Assembly: GCA_964405335.1 (NCBI GenBank)
Contig: CAYONP010000161.1
Coordinates: forward strand, 1-6,030
Length of the DNA: 6,030 nucleotides
Direction of reading: 5' to 3'
Source: CAYONP01 sp964405335
GTDB taxonomy: Bacteria > Armatimonadota > UBA10988
Part shown: piece by piece, positions 1 through 6,021 of the stretch
Numbering within the stretch: the stretch's first letter is position 1
How the letters are laid out: every line of letters begins with the position of its first letter
Made by a program: the position numbers and the translations under genes
The notes under the pieces: generated by a model
Database searches by the model: none
What the model was told of the DNA's origin: nothing
Seen by the model: only the letters and a program-made list of their open reading frames with translations

Positions 1-1509
1 GACTACTGCTGCGTCCACGCCTCGCTGGCGCTGCGCGAGATGGACATCTGCACCATCATGGTCAACTCGAACCCCGAGACGGTGAGCACCGACTACGACA
101 TCTCGGACAAGCTCTACTTCGAGCCGCTGACCCGCGAGGACGTGCTCAACATCGTCGACCGCGAGCAGCCCGACGGGGTGATCGTGCAGTTCGGCGGCCA
201 AACGCCGCTGCGGCTGGTCAAGCAGCTCGAGCGCGCCGGCGTGCCGATCATCGGCACCAGCGCCGAGAGCATCGACCGCGCCGAGGACCGCAAGCGGTTC
301 AAGGAGCTGCTCGAGACCCTCGGCCTGCGACAGCCCGAGAACGGCACCGCCGTCTCGTTCGACGAGGCGGCGGCGATTGCCGACCGGATCGGTTATCCCG
401 TCGTCGTCCGACCGAGCTACGTGCTCGGCGGCCGGGCGATGGAGATCGTCTACACCCACGAGGCGCTCGAGCGCTACATGCGCCACGCCGTCGAGGCCAG
501 CCCCGAGCATCCGGTGCTGGTCGACAAGTTCCTCGAGGACGCCATCGAGGTCGACGTCGACGCGGTGGCCGACGCGACCGGCCGGGTGGTCATCGGCGGG
601 ATCATGGAGCATATCGAAGAGGCCGGGATCCACTCGGGCGACTCGACCTGCGCCCTGCCGCCCTACACATTGGTCGACAACCAGGTCGACGAGATTCGCC
701 GGCAGACGACGATGCTGGCCCGCGAGCTGAACGTGATCGGGCTGCTCAACATCCAGTATGCCATCCGGCACGACCTGGTCTACGTGCTGGAAGTCAATCC
801 GCGGGCCAGCCGCACGGTGCCGTTCGTCTCGAAGGCGATCGGCCGGCCGCTGGCCAAGATCGCCGCGCGGGTGATGGCCGGCCGGACGCTCGAGGAGGAG
901 GGATTCACCCGCGAGATCACACCCGAGCACATCTCGGTCAAGGAGCCGGTTTTCCCGTTCAGCAAATTCCCCGGCGTCGACCCGCTGCTGGGGCCCGAGA
1001 TGCGCAGCACGGGCGAGGTGATGGGCATCGCCGACAGCTTCGGGGTGGCGTTCTACAAGGCTTACGAGGCGTCGGGCCAGCGGCTGCCGACCGAGGGGAC
1101 GGTGTTCATCAGCGTCAAGAACGCCGACAAGCGGGGCGTGATCGGCGTCGCGGCTCAGTTCCAGAGCCTCGGTTTCCGGGTCGTCTCGACCGAGGGCACG
1201 GGCGCGGTGCTGGCCCGCAACGGCATCGGCGTACACGAGCTGATGAAGGTCTCGGAAGGCCGGCCCAACGTGCTCGACATGATCAAGAACGGCCAGATCG
1301 AGCTGATCATCGATACCCCCAGCGGCGACGCGGCCAAGTCCGATCACCACCTGATCCGCAAGGAGGCGCTGCGGCGCGGCATACCAACCATCACCACGCT
1401 GGCCGGCGCGATGGCCGCCGTACGCGGCATCGCCGCCGTCCGGGAGCGCGGCAGCACGGTCCGCGCGTTGCAGGATTACCACCAGGAGTTGGCCGTCGCG
1501 CGGCACTGA
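1..1509 (+). CDS. carB: Carbamoyl-phosphate synthase large subunit, C-terminal part (5' end outside window)
   Basis: This is the synthetase subunit that makes carbamoyl phosphate from bicarbonate, ammonia and two ATP for pyrimidine and arginine synthesis in the cytoplasm. The reading frame is open from base 1 (DYCCVHASLALRE...), so the gene enters from the left; 502 residues are present of about 1,080. Seen: the pre-ATP-grasp motif MVNSNPETVSTDYD (~res 20-33), the second ATP-grasp domain with RPSYVLGGRAMEIVY (137-151), and metal/ATP ligands Q252, E264 and N266 in LEVNPRAS. The MGS-like allosteric domain runs from ~366 to the end. Aligned to E. coli CarB with a constant offset of 577, these match Q829, E841 and N843. 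The UMP/IMP pocket residues K954, T974, T977 and K993 correspond to K377, T397, T400 and K416, all kept, so nucleotide control is plausible. Family assignment is secure; the first ~577 residues, including the first ATP-grasp half, lie outside the window. Confidence 0.98.
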   Translation, partial: DYCCVHASLALREMDICTIMVNSNPETVSTDYDISDKLYFEPLTREDVLNIVDREQPDGVIVQFGGQTPLRLVKQLERAGVPIIGTSAESIDRAEDRKRFKELLETLGLRQPENGTAVSFDEAAAIADRIGYPVVVRPSYVLGGRAMEIVYTHEALERYMRHAVEASPEHPVLVDKFLEDAIEVDVDAVADATGRVVIGGIMEHIEEAGIHSGDSTCALPPYTLVDNQVDEIRRQTTMLARELNVIGLLNIQYAIRHDLVYVLEVNPRASRTVPFVSKAIGRPLAKIAARVMAGRTLEEEGFTREITPEHISVKEPVFPFSKFPGVDPLLGPEMRSTGEVMGIADSFGVAFYKAYEASGQRLPTEGTVFISVKNADKRGVIGVAAQFQSLGFRVVSTEGTGAVLARNGIGVHELMKVSEGRPNVLDMIKNGQIELIIDTPSGDAAKSDHHLIRKEALRRGIPTITTLAGAMAAVRGIAAVRERGSTVRALQDYHQELAVARH

Positions 1510-1533
1510 GGCGGTTGGGTCAAGGAGCACGCC

Positions 1534-2052
1534 ATGCTGATCTCCGAGACCATGCAGGAGCAGCTCAACCACCAGATCCAGCATGAGTTCTGGGCCGAGC
1601 ACAGCTACCTGGCCGTTGCCGCGGGGTTCGAGCGGCTGGGCCTCAAGGTCTTCGCCCGCGTCTTTTGGGAGCAGGCCGTCGAGGAACACGGCCACGCCAT
1701 GCGCATCCTCGACTATCTGCTGCGCGTCGGCGGCAAGCCGGAGCTGCGCGGCGTCGGCGCGCCGCGGGGCGACTATCCGTCGGTCGAGTCGATGGTCGCC
1801 GCGGCCCTGGCCGCCGAAGAGGAGACGACGCGCAAAGTCCACGCCATCGTCGCCCTGGCCGAGCAGGAGAAGGACTACTCGACCCGCAGCTTCATCCAGT
1901 GGAAGGTAGACGAGCAGGTCGAGGAGCTGCAGAAGATGCACGACCTGGTGGCCCTGGTCGAACTGGCCGGCCCGGACAACTTGCTGCTGGCCGAGGCGCG
2001 GCTGAAGGACCTGCTGGCCGAATGGGCTTCGGCCGAGGCGGGTGGCGGGTGA
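1534..2052 (+). CDS. Non-haem ferritin (FtnA-like iron storage protein)
   Basis: A 172-aa four-helix-bundle ferritin, close to the usual 165-175 aa. Ferritins oxidise Fe(II) and store it as a mineral inside a 24-subunit cytoplasmic shell. By eye it aligns with E. coli FtnA at an offset of +1, and every ferroxidase ligand is present: E18, E51 and H54 in the EEHGH motif, E95, Q128 and E131 in DEQVEE, and the conserved Y25. No methionine sits at the haem-ligand position expected of bacterioferritin, so non-haem ferritin is preferred over Bfr. The ATG at 1534 is supported by AAGGAG at 1522-1527, six bases upstream; Met7 has no such site. It starts 24 bp after carB on the same strand, so read-through from carB is possible, but the two share no known pathway. 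A strong hairpin follows 5 bp after the stop. No iron box or Fur site was recognised. Confidence 0.93.
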   Translation: MLISETMQEQLNHQIQHEFWAEHSYLAVAAGFERLGLKVFARVFWEQAVEEHGHAMRILDYLLRVGGKPELRGVGAPRGDYPSVESMVAAALAAEEETTRKVHAIVALAEQEKDYSTRSFIQWKVDEQVEELQKMHDLVALVELAGPDNLLLAEARLKDLLAEWASAEAGGG

Positions 2053-2057
2053 ATCAA

Positions 2058-2087
2058 ACCGCCGGGCGGGCAAGCCCGCCCGGCGGT
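2058..2087. terminator. Perfect 14-bp-arm hairpin between convergent genes; likely bidirectional terminator
   Basis: Arms 2058-2071 and 2074-2087 are exact reverse complements with only AA at the centre, so the real loop is probably four bases. It lies 5 bp after the ferritin stop (+) and 16 bp beyond the stop of the minus-strand PEP-CTERM gene, in the 51-bp gap between convergent genes. The minus-strand exit is TTTGATTC, a weak T-run; the plus-strand exit has none. Terminator function is therefore inferred from position and stem strength. The core recurs at 2961-2994. Confidence 0.65.
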
Positions 2088-2103
2088 CAACATGGCCGAG
2101 CGG

Positions 2104-2832
2104 CTACTTCCGCCGGCGGCGCACCAGCACCAGGCCGAAGCCCAGCAGCGCGATGGTGCCCGGCTCGGGTACCACGCCCTGGCCGGGTCCGTCGATCAGG
2201 AAGGCGATCTCGTTCTCGTACAGGGTGCGACCCTCGGCGCCATCGACAAAGGTGTCCGACAGGAAGCCGTTGAAGATGCTCCGGTCGCTGTTGCCGATGA
2301 CAATCGCCGAGTCACCACCACCGAACACCGCTGCGCTGGTCCCGCCGTTCAGGCCGGTCGAGAAGATGCCCCAACCGGGGTTGAACAGATCGACCGGATT
2401 GGCCAGCCCCGGCAGCAGCGCCGCGTGCGTGACGGTCACTGCCGTCTCGTTGACGCCGCCGGTGTAGCCGGCGCCGTACTCGCCGGCGTGCGTGTCATTC
2501 AGCGTCCAGTCGGCGCCGATGCCCTTGCCGCCACCGGCCACGAAGGTGCCCAGCGCCGAGTGCGCGGCATCGTAATCGCCACCGGACGAGTTCTGCTGGA
2601 AGAAGATCCCCAGGTCGAACCCGCCGCCGCCGATCTGCGTGGCAAAGTCAGTCGGGTCAGTCGCTACGGTGACCGTGTCGCCCAGGCCGACCCGCGTGGC
2701 GAGAGCCTCGCCCATCCGGTCGGTCCCGAGACTCAGGTCATTGAAGTACAGAATGGCCGCGGCATCCGCGCGGCCGACACCCAGAAGCAGAATGGCGAAC
2801 AGAGCCACCCGCCCCTTCGTTCCCCAGGTCAT
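2104..2832 (-). CDS. Secreted PEP-CTERM protein, paralogue A (function unknown)
   Basis: 242 aa. A Sec signal peptide (hydrophobic ~res 9-19, cleavage probably after ADA at 22-24) leads into a mature part starting AAILYFNDL. The C-terminus is a textbook PEP-CTERM sorting signal: VPEPGT at 221-226, a hydrophobic helix to ~237, then RRRRK. Such tails are processed by exosortase, which anchors or releases the protein at the cell surface; no exosortase gene is in the window. The mature region has no cysteine. Its order (ILYFND strand, DTVTVA strand, FDLGIFFQQN strand, FVAGGGKGIGADW) looks like an alternating alpha/beta, Rossmann- or ThuA/GATase-like fold, but without a catalytic Cys; this is only an impression. 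Start chosen at ATG 2832, because the in-frame GTG at 2838 lies inside the ribosome binding site. Paralogue of the gene at 3010-3729, roughly 75% identical by eye and without gaps until the region just before the PEP signal. Confidence 0.88.
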   Translation of the reverse strand: MTWGTKGRVALFAILLLGVGRADAAAILYFNDLSLGTDRMGEALATRVGLGDTVTVATDPTDFATQIGGGGFDLGIFFQQNSSGGDYDAAHSALGTFVAGGGKGIGADWTLNDTHAGEYGAGYTGGVNETAVTVTHAALLPGLANPVDLFNPGWGIFSTGLNGGTSAAVFGGGDSAIVIGNSDRSIFNGFLSDTFVDGAEGRTLYENEIAFLIDGPGQGVVPEPGTIALLGFGLVLVRRRRK

Positions 2833-2835
2833 ATC

Positions 2836-2842
2836 CACCTCC
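2836..2842 (-). promoter_or_regulatory. Ribosome binding site GGAGGTG deciding the start of PEP-CTERM A
   Basis: Read on the minus strand, GGAGGTGGATATG places core GGAGG five bases before ATG 2832. The GTG codon at 2838-2836 that could extend the protein by two residues overlaps this site, so it is an unlikely start. The paralogue has the same arrangement. Confidence 0.75.
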
Positions 2843-2917
2843 CATGGAAGGCACGTCCGGTTTCGGCGCCGTCCCCTCGGCGCACAGCTACCCCCACACC
2901 CGACTCACCTTAATGCA

Positions 2918-2936
2918 CCTGCGCGCTTCGCGCAGG
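2918..2936. repeat. 8-bp hairpin with 3-nt loop upstream of PEP-CTERM A
   Basis: CCTGCGCG at 2918-2925 pairs perfectly with CGCGCAGG at 2929-2936 around the loop CTT (AAG on the minus strand). It lies between the hairpin ending the upstream gene and the start of PEP-CTERM A, about 85 bp before that start. In the minus direction it could be in the 5' leader or be a promoter-proximal operator; no convincing -35/-10 pair was seen beside it. There is no T-run on either side. Confidence 0.5.
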
Positions 2937-2960
2937 AGTGACCTGGATCTTGGAGGCGAA

Positions 2961-2994
2961 CAGCCGCCGGGCGGGTCGGCCCGCCCGGCGGCTG
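2961..2994 (-). terminator. Perfect 15-bp-arm hairpin after PEP-CTERM B; likely terminator
   Basis: Arms 2961-2975 and 2980-2994 are exact reverse complements around a TCGG loop (CCGA on the minus strand). It begins 15 bp after the stop of the gene at 3010-3729. It shares the core GCCGCCGGGCGGG and its partner with the hairpin after paralogue A, but has a different loop. The minus-strand exit is TTCGCCTCC, not a T-run, so intrinsic termination would depend on the stem. A repeat-element origin is equally possible. Confidence 0.6.
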
Positions 2995-3009
2995 CGACGA
3001 CTTGCCGGC

Positions 3010-3729
3010 CTACCGACGGCGGCGCCAGGCCAGTAGCCCGAGGCCGAGCACGACCAGCGTGCCGGGCTCGGGAATCACGGCCGTCTGGCCGAGCAGGAAG
3101 CTGATCTCGTTTTCATACAAGGTCTGCCCCTGCGCGCCACTGACGAACGTGTCGGCGAGGAAGCCGTTGAAGATGCTCCGGTCACTGTTGCCGAGCACAA
3201 TCGCCGACTCGCCGTTGCCGAACATCGCCGCACTGGTGCCACCGTTCAGCCCGGTGGAGAAGACTCCCCAGCCGGGATTGAACAGGCTGACCGGATTGAC
3301 CAGGCCGGGCAACAGCGCCGCGTGGGTCACCGTCACCTGGGTCTGGTTGACGTTGCCGGTGAACCCCGCGCCGTACAGTGCGGCGTTGCCGTTGTTGCGC
3401 GTCCAGTCGGCGGCGATACCCAGCCCGCCGCCGGCGACGAAGGCGCCCAGCGCGGCGTGCGCCGCATCATGGGCGGCGCCCGACGAGTTCTGCTGGAAGA
3501 AGATCCCCAACTGGTACCCGCCGCCGCCGATCTGAGTCGCGAAGTCGGCCAGGTTGGCGGCGAAGACCACCGTGTCACCCATCCCGGCTCGCGTGGCCAA
3601 CGCCTGGGCCATGCGGTCGGTGCCGACGTTGAGGTCGTTGTAGTAGAGGATCGCCGCGGCCTGCACCCGTGCGGTGCAAAGCAACCCAACGGCGACCACA
3701 GCCACCCACGTTCCGCGTCCCCACTGCAT
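3010..3729 (-). CDS. Secreted PEP-CTERM protein, paralogue B (function unknown)
   Basis: 239 aa. The N-terminal signal peptide has a hydrophobic stretch at ~res 8-18 and a probable cleavage after VQA at 22-24. The single Cys18 is not in a lipobox (G-L-L-C), so a lipoprotein is unlikely. The mature part AAILYYNDL... is colinear with paralogue A; blocks kept in both include GIFFQQNSSG, THAALLPGL, LFNPGWG, FSTGLNGGTSAA and GNSDRSIFNGFL. The C-terminal sorting signal is IPEPGT (219-224), a hydrophobic helix to ~235, then RRRR. Expected fate is Sec export and exosortase processing at the surface. Start chosen at ATG 3729, because the in-frame GTG at 3735 overlaps the ribosome binding site. It lies upstream of paralogue A in the same direction, 177 bp away with a hairpin between, so the two may be separately transcribed. 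It is divergent from the MuiA-like gene. Biochemical function is not recognisable. Confidence 0.88.
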   Translation of the reverse strand: MQWGRGTWVAVVAVGLLCTARVQAAAILYYNDLNVGTDRMAQALATRAGMGDTVVFAANLADFATQIGGGGYQLGIFFQQNSSGAAHDAAHAALGAFVAGGGLGIAADWTRNNGNAALYGAGFTGNVNQTQVTVTHAALLPGLVNPVSLFNPGWGVFSTGLNGGTSAAMFGNGESAIVLGNSDRSIFNGFLADTFVSGAQGQTLYENEISFLLGQTAVIPEPGTLVVLGLGLLAWRRRR

Positions 3730-3732
3730 ATC

Positions 3733-3738
3733 CACTCC
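3733..3738 (-). promoter_or_regulatory. Ribosome binding site GGAGTG deciding the start of PEP-CTERM B
   Basis: On the minus strand the sequence is GGGGGAGTGGATATG, with core GGAG five bases before ATG 3729. The alternative GTG at 3735 begins within the site. Spacer TGGAT is identical to that of paralogue A, showing that the duplication includes the translation start region. Confidence 0.68.
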
Positions 3739-3800
3739 CCCGGCGATGAGGTCAGAACACCCGCCGCCGCCCCCGCGGTCGGCAGCCCCACCGCACGGCC

Positions 3801-3839
3801 CAAGTGTCCATCATCGCGATCGCGCGCGCAAGTGCCATC
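3801..3839. repeat. Near-direct repeat flanking a 10-bp palindrome in the divergent intergenic region
   Basis: CAAGTGTCCATC (3801-3812) and CAAGTGCCATC (3829-3839) differ by one inserted base and flank the perfect palindrome CGCGATCGCG (3815-3824). The 188-bp region 3730-3917 separates divergent genes, so a shared operator is conceivable. The palindrome is CG-rich and short enough to arise by chance; no regulator is nearby. Confidence 0.3.
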
Positions 3840-3876
3840 TCGTTGCGGACCGTAAACGGCGGCCCGCCGCGCGCGG

Positions 3877-3882
3877 TATCAT
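3877..3882 (+). promoter_or_regulatory. Possible -10 element TATCAT for the MuiA-like gene
   Basis: TATCAT stands out in an otherwise very GC-rich leader and lies 35 bp before ATG 3918, a reasonable place for a promoter. The best -35-like match, TTGCGG at 3843-3848, is 28 bp away, which is too far. At the standard spacing only AAACGG is found. A 13-nt palindrome, CGGCGGCCCGCCG (3857-3869), lies between them. This is a weak call. Confidence 0.25.
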
Positions 3883-3917
3883 TGACCGCGCCGCTGGGCG
3901 CTGGAAGGGGTCCTGCC

Positions 3918-5786
3918 ATGGCTCGTCGCCTGAGTGCACTCGTCGTCCTGCTCACCGCCTGGTCGGCCGCCGCGCAGACGACCGGGAGCATCACCGCGGT
4001 GCGGGTCTATCGCGGCCAGGCACTGGTCACCCGCGAGCTGCGCTTTCCAGCCGCGCTGGGCCCGCAGTCGTACCTGGTCACCGAGCTGCCGGCAATGGTC
4101 GAGCCGGCCTCGCTCTACGCCTCGGGCGGGCCGGGCCTGGTCGTCCGCGGGGTCAACTTCCGTGCCACCGCGACGAGCGATGAGCCGAATCCCGAGGTCC
4201 GCGCCCTGGACGACCAGATCCGCCAGGTGCAGACCGAGATCGCCGGCCTGCAGGCCGAGATCGACGTGGTCAGCCGGCGCGAGCAGTTCCTCGACAAGAT
4301 GGAGGAGTTCGTCGCACCGACGGCGCAGGCCGAGTTGACCCACGGCGTGCTCAACGCTGACTCACTGATGCAGCTCGCCCGGTTCAGCTTCGAACAACGC
4401 CAGGAGATTGCCCAGACGCGGCTGCAGTTGACGCAGCAGCAGGAGACGGCCAACGAGCGGCTGCAGCAGCTCCAGCGCGACCGGGCAAAGCTGACCGGCA
4501 CCGGCCGCACGCTGTATGAAGCGGTGGTCTTCCTCGAGGCCGAGCAGGCGGGCGAGGCGAGCTTCGAGCTCAGCTACATGGTCAACGGCGTCGGCTGGCA
4601 GCCGGCCTACATCGCGCGGCTCGACGGCGACCGGCGGCAGCTCGAGCTCGAGTACCATGCCGTGGTCACCCAGACCACCGGCGAGGACTGGAACGACGTC
4701 GCGCTGACGCTCTCGACCACGCATCCCAGCATGGTCGCCGACCCGCCGATCCTGAGCCCCCTGTACATCGCCGTCGGCCCGCCGGCGCCGGCCGACGCCG
4801 AGCGCGACCGGGCCGAGAACTACGCCGCCGCGCGGCAGCAGTTGCAGGACGAGATTCGTGCCGGACAGGCCGCCACGCGGCCCGGACGTGGCGGCGCGGC
4901 CGGCCTGGCGGGCGCGCCCGGGCCGGCCGGCGGCGGGTTTGGCGGCGGTGTTGCGCTGCCCGAGACGGGTGGCGAAGAGGCGGTGCTGTCGGCCAACATC
5001 CTGGCCGCGCGGCTGCAGAACCTCGAGCTCTCGGCCTCGGAGGATGTGATTGCCCGCGCGGCCCGGCAGCAGGCCGATTTCGGCGCGCTGGCGGCCGACT
5101 ACGAGATGCCCGGCCGCAGCACGCTGCCCAGCCGCGCCGACCCGCAGATGCTGATGATCAGCGGCCTCGGGCTCGAAGCCGGTTTCTACTACACCGCCGT
5201 GCCGTTGCTCAGCGACTTCGTCCACCAGGCGGCCGAATCGGTCAACAACACCGACTACGCGCTGCTGCCCGGCGCCTACAACGCCTACACCGGCACCCAG
5301 TTCGCCGGCCGCGGCGTGCTGCCGATGACCGCCCGCGGCCAGACCCTGCGCCTTGGCTTCGGCACCCAGACGCAGCTCCGCGTCGGCCGCGAGCTGAAGG
5401 AGAAGCGGACCGAGCTGCGCGGCGGGAACAAGATCCTGACCTACGTCTACGAGATGCGGCTGCAGAACTTCATGAACCAGCCGGCTCGCGTGCAGGTCTG
5501 GGAGCGGCTGCCGCAGCCGCCCGACGACCAGGTGCGGGTAACCCTGATCGACGAGGGCCCGCCGCTGAGCACCGACCCGGTCTATCTCGCCGAGGAGCGA
5601 CCGCGCGGCCTGCTCCGCTGGGACGTCGAGGTGCCCGCGGGCGCCACGCGGCAGAACGCGATGACCTTCCAGTACTCGTTCTCGCTCGAGTTCGACCGCA
5701 ACTTCGACGTGAGCGAACTGCCTGAGCACTCGGTCGAGCGGATGCGCAACGAGTTCGAGAACATGCTGCGCAACCGCGCGCGGTAA
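3918..5786 (+). CDS. MuiA family protein (DUF4140 + DUF4139), secreted
   Basis: 622 aa. The signal peptide is MARRLSALVVLLTAWSAAAQ, with likely cleavage before Q20. A DUF4140-like N-terminal domain (~23-125; VRVYRGQALVTRELRF) merges into heptad-rich coiled coil at ~93-131 and again ~151-192. A DUF4139 domain then runs to near the C-terminus, with the diagnostic motifs SYMVNGVGWQPAY (219-231) and TTGEDWNDVALTLST (253-267). MuiA was named for an effect on mucoidy in Shigella; its molecular activity is not established, and family members are exported proteins thought to act in the envelope. An unusual Gly/Pro/Ala-rich linker (316-344) interrupts the DUF4139 region. Start at ATG 3918: the signal peptide begins there, and GGAAGGGG (3903-3910) is seven bases upstream; the frame is open from 3804, but that extension has no such support. 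It is transcribed away from the PEP-CTERM genes. Identity is firm at family level, not at function level. Confidence 0.9.
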   Translation: MARRLSALVVLLTAWSAAAQTTGSITAVRVYRGQALVTRELRFPAALGPQSYLVTELPAMVEPASLYASGGPGLVVRGVNFRATATSDEPNPEVRALDDQIRQVQTEIAGLQAEIDVVSRREQFLDKMEEFVAPTAQAELTHGVLNADSLMQLARFSFEQRQEIAQTRLQLTQQQETANERLQQLQRDRAKLTGTGRTLYEAVVFLEAEQAGEASFELSYMVNGVGWQPAYIARLDGDRRQLELEYHAVVTQTTGEDWNDVALTLSTTHPSMVADPPILSPLYIAVGPPAPADAERDRAENYAAARQQLQDEIRAGQAATRPGRGGAAGLAGAPGPAGGGFGGGVALPETGGEEAVLSANILAARLQNLELSASEDVIARAARQQADFGALAADYEMPGRSTLPSRADPQMLMISGLGLEAGFYYTAVPLLSDFVHQAAESVNNTDYALLPGAYNAYTGTQFAGRGVLPMTARGQTLRLGFGTQTQLRVGRELKEKRTELRGGNKILTYVYEMRLQNFMNQPARVQVWERLPQPPDDQVRVTLIDEGPPLSTDPVYLAEERPRGLLRWDVEVPAGATRQNAMTFQYSFSLEFDRNFDVSELPEHSVERMRNEFENMLRNRAR

Positions 5787-5801
5787 GGGCGCGCTGACCT
5801 T
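5786..5801 (+). repeat. Imperfect direct repeat, copy 1 (partner 5875-5890)
   Basis: AGGGCGCGCTGACCTT begins on the last base of the MuiA-like stop codon. It matches AGGGCGTGTTGACCTT at 5875-5890 in 14 of 16 positions, both differences being C/T. The core of the second copy is also found inverted at 5996-6006. The repeats bracket the CACTGGCGG hairpin. Confidence 0.5.
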
Positions 5802-5839
5802 GGGCGTTCGTTTCGAGCCACTAGACGCCCTCTCGGTGC

Positions 5840-5862
5840 CACTGGCGGCTTGCCCGCCAGTG
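5840..5862. repeat. CACTGGCGG hairpin (9-bp stem, 5-nt loop) after the MuiA-like gene
   Basis: CACTGGCGG (5840-5848) pairs with CCGCCAGTG (5854-5862) around loop CTTGC. It lies 53 bp after the stop of the MuiA-like gene, with no T-run after it, so it could be a terminator or a dispersed palindromic repeat. Its right half GGCTTGCCCGCC is also found, on the minus strand, in the hairpin at 2058-2087. A further CACTGGCGG starts at 6022. Confidence 0.6.
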
Positions 5863-5876
5863 CCGCCGACGAGCAG

Positions 5877-6006
5877 GGCGTGTTGACCTTCGCGGTAGGG
5901 GCAGGTCTCAGACCTGCCCGTCGGCTAGTGAATTCGCTCTGGAAGCTGGGTTGTTGGCATTCGGGCGGGTCTGAGACCCGCCCCTACGCCACCCTGTCAA
6001 CACGCC
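5877..6006. repeat. ~130-bp inverted-repeat element with a palindrome inside each arm
   Basis: Outer ends GGCGTGTTGAC (5877-5887) and GTCAACACGCC (5996-6006) are exact inverted copies. Inside, the 26-nt block at 5895-5920 matches the reverse complement of 5962-5987 at 24 of 26 positions. Each block is itself palindromic: GGGCAGGTCT-C-AGACCTGCCC (5899-5919) and GGGCGGGTCT-G-AGACCCGCCC (5963-5983). The two differences are paired with each other (A5903-T5915 versus G5967-C5979), which keeps the stem intact. The centre (5921-5961) is 41 bp of unique sequence without an ORF. No clear target-site duplication was seen. It is probably a small non-autonomous, REP- or MITE-like element; it could also be two adjacent insertions in opposite orientation. 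Confidence 0.7.
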
Positions 6007-6021
6007 GGAGCGGCTGGACAG

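Larger units (their letters stand above)
2058..3741 (-). repeat. Tandem duplication: two copies of [RBS + PEP-CTERM gene + hairpin]
   Basis: Unit A spans about 2058-2843 and unit B about 2961-3741, in the same direction. Exactly matching blocks include 26 nt (2261-2286 and 3158-3183) and 28 nt (2585-2612 and 3482-3509, encoding the FFQQNSS region). The RBS-start pattern and the 3' hairpin core are also shared. Between blocks the copies differ at many third positions and at about a quarter of the residues, so this is an old duplication kept by selection, not a recent one. Confidence 0.8.

Noticed and set aside
1665..2273. 202-codon plus-strand frame overlapping ferritin and the PEP-CTERM gene end
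   Set aside because: It is an Arg/Gly/Ala-rich shadow frame that crosses a strong hairpin and two real genes and has no recognisable motif.
2092..2913. 273-codon plus-strand open frame across PEP-CTERM A, and a similar one at 3322-3855
   Set aside because: The minus-strand frames encode a signal peptide, a domain conserved between the paralogues and a PEP-CTERM tail. The plus-strand translations have none of these and are by-products of high GC.
3056..3072. Lipoprotein or LPXTG-type anchoring of the PEP-CTERM pair
   Set aside because: There is no lipobox at the N-termini (paralogue B has G-L-L-C) and no LPXTG motif. The V/I-PEPGT, helix, poly-Arg tail is the exosortase type.
3804..3917. 38-residue N-terminal extension of the MuiA-like protein
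   Set aside because: It would place the clear signal peptide internally. ATG 3918 has a ribosome binding site, and the extension covers the probable promoter.
4362..5729. 455-codon open frame on the minus strand
   Set aside because: It lies entirely inside the MuiA-like gene, antisense to it. Its translation is a low-complexity run rich in G, R, A, V and L, typical of high-GC shadow frames, while the plus strand has clear DUF4140/DUF4139 motifs.
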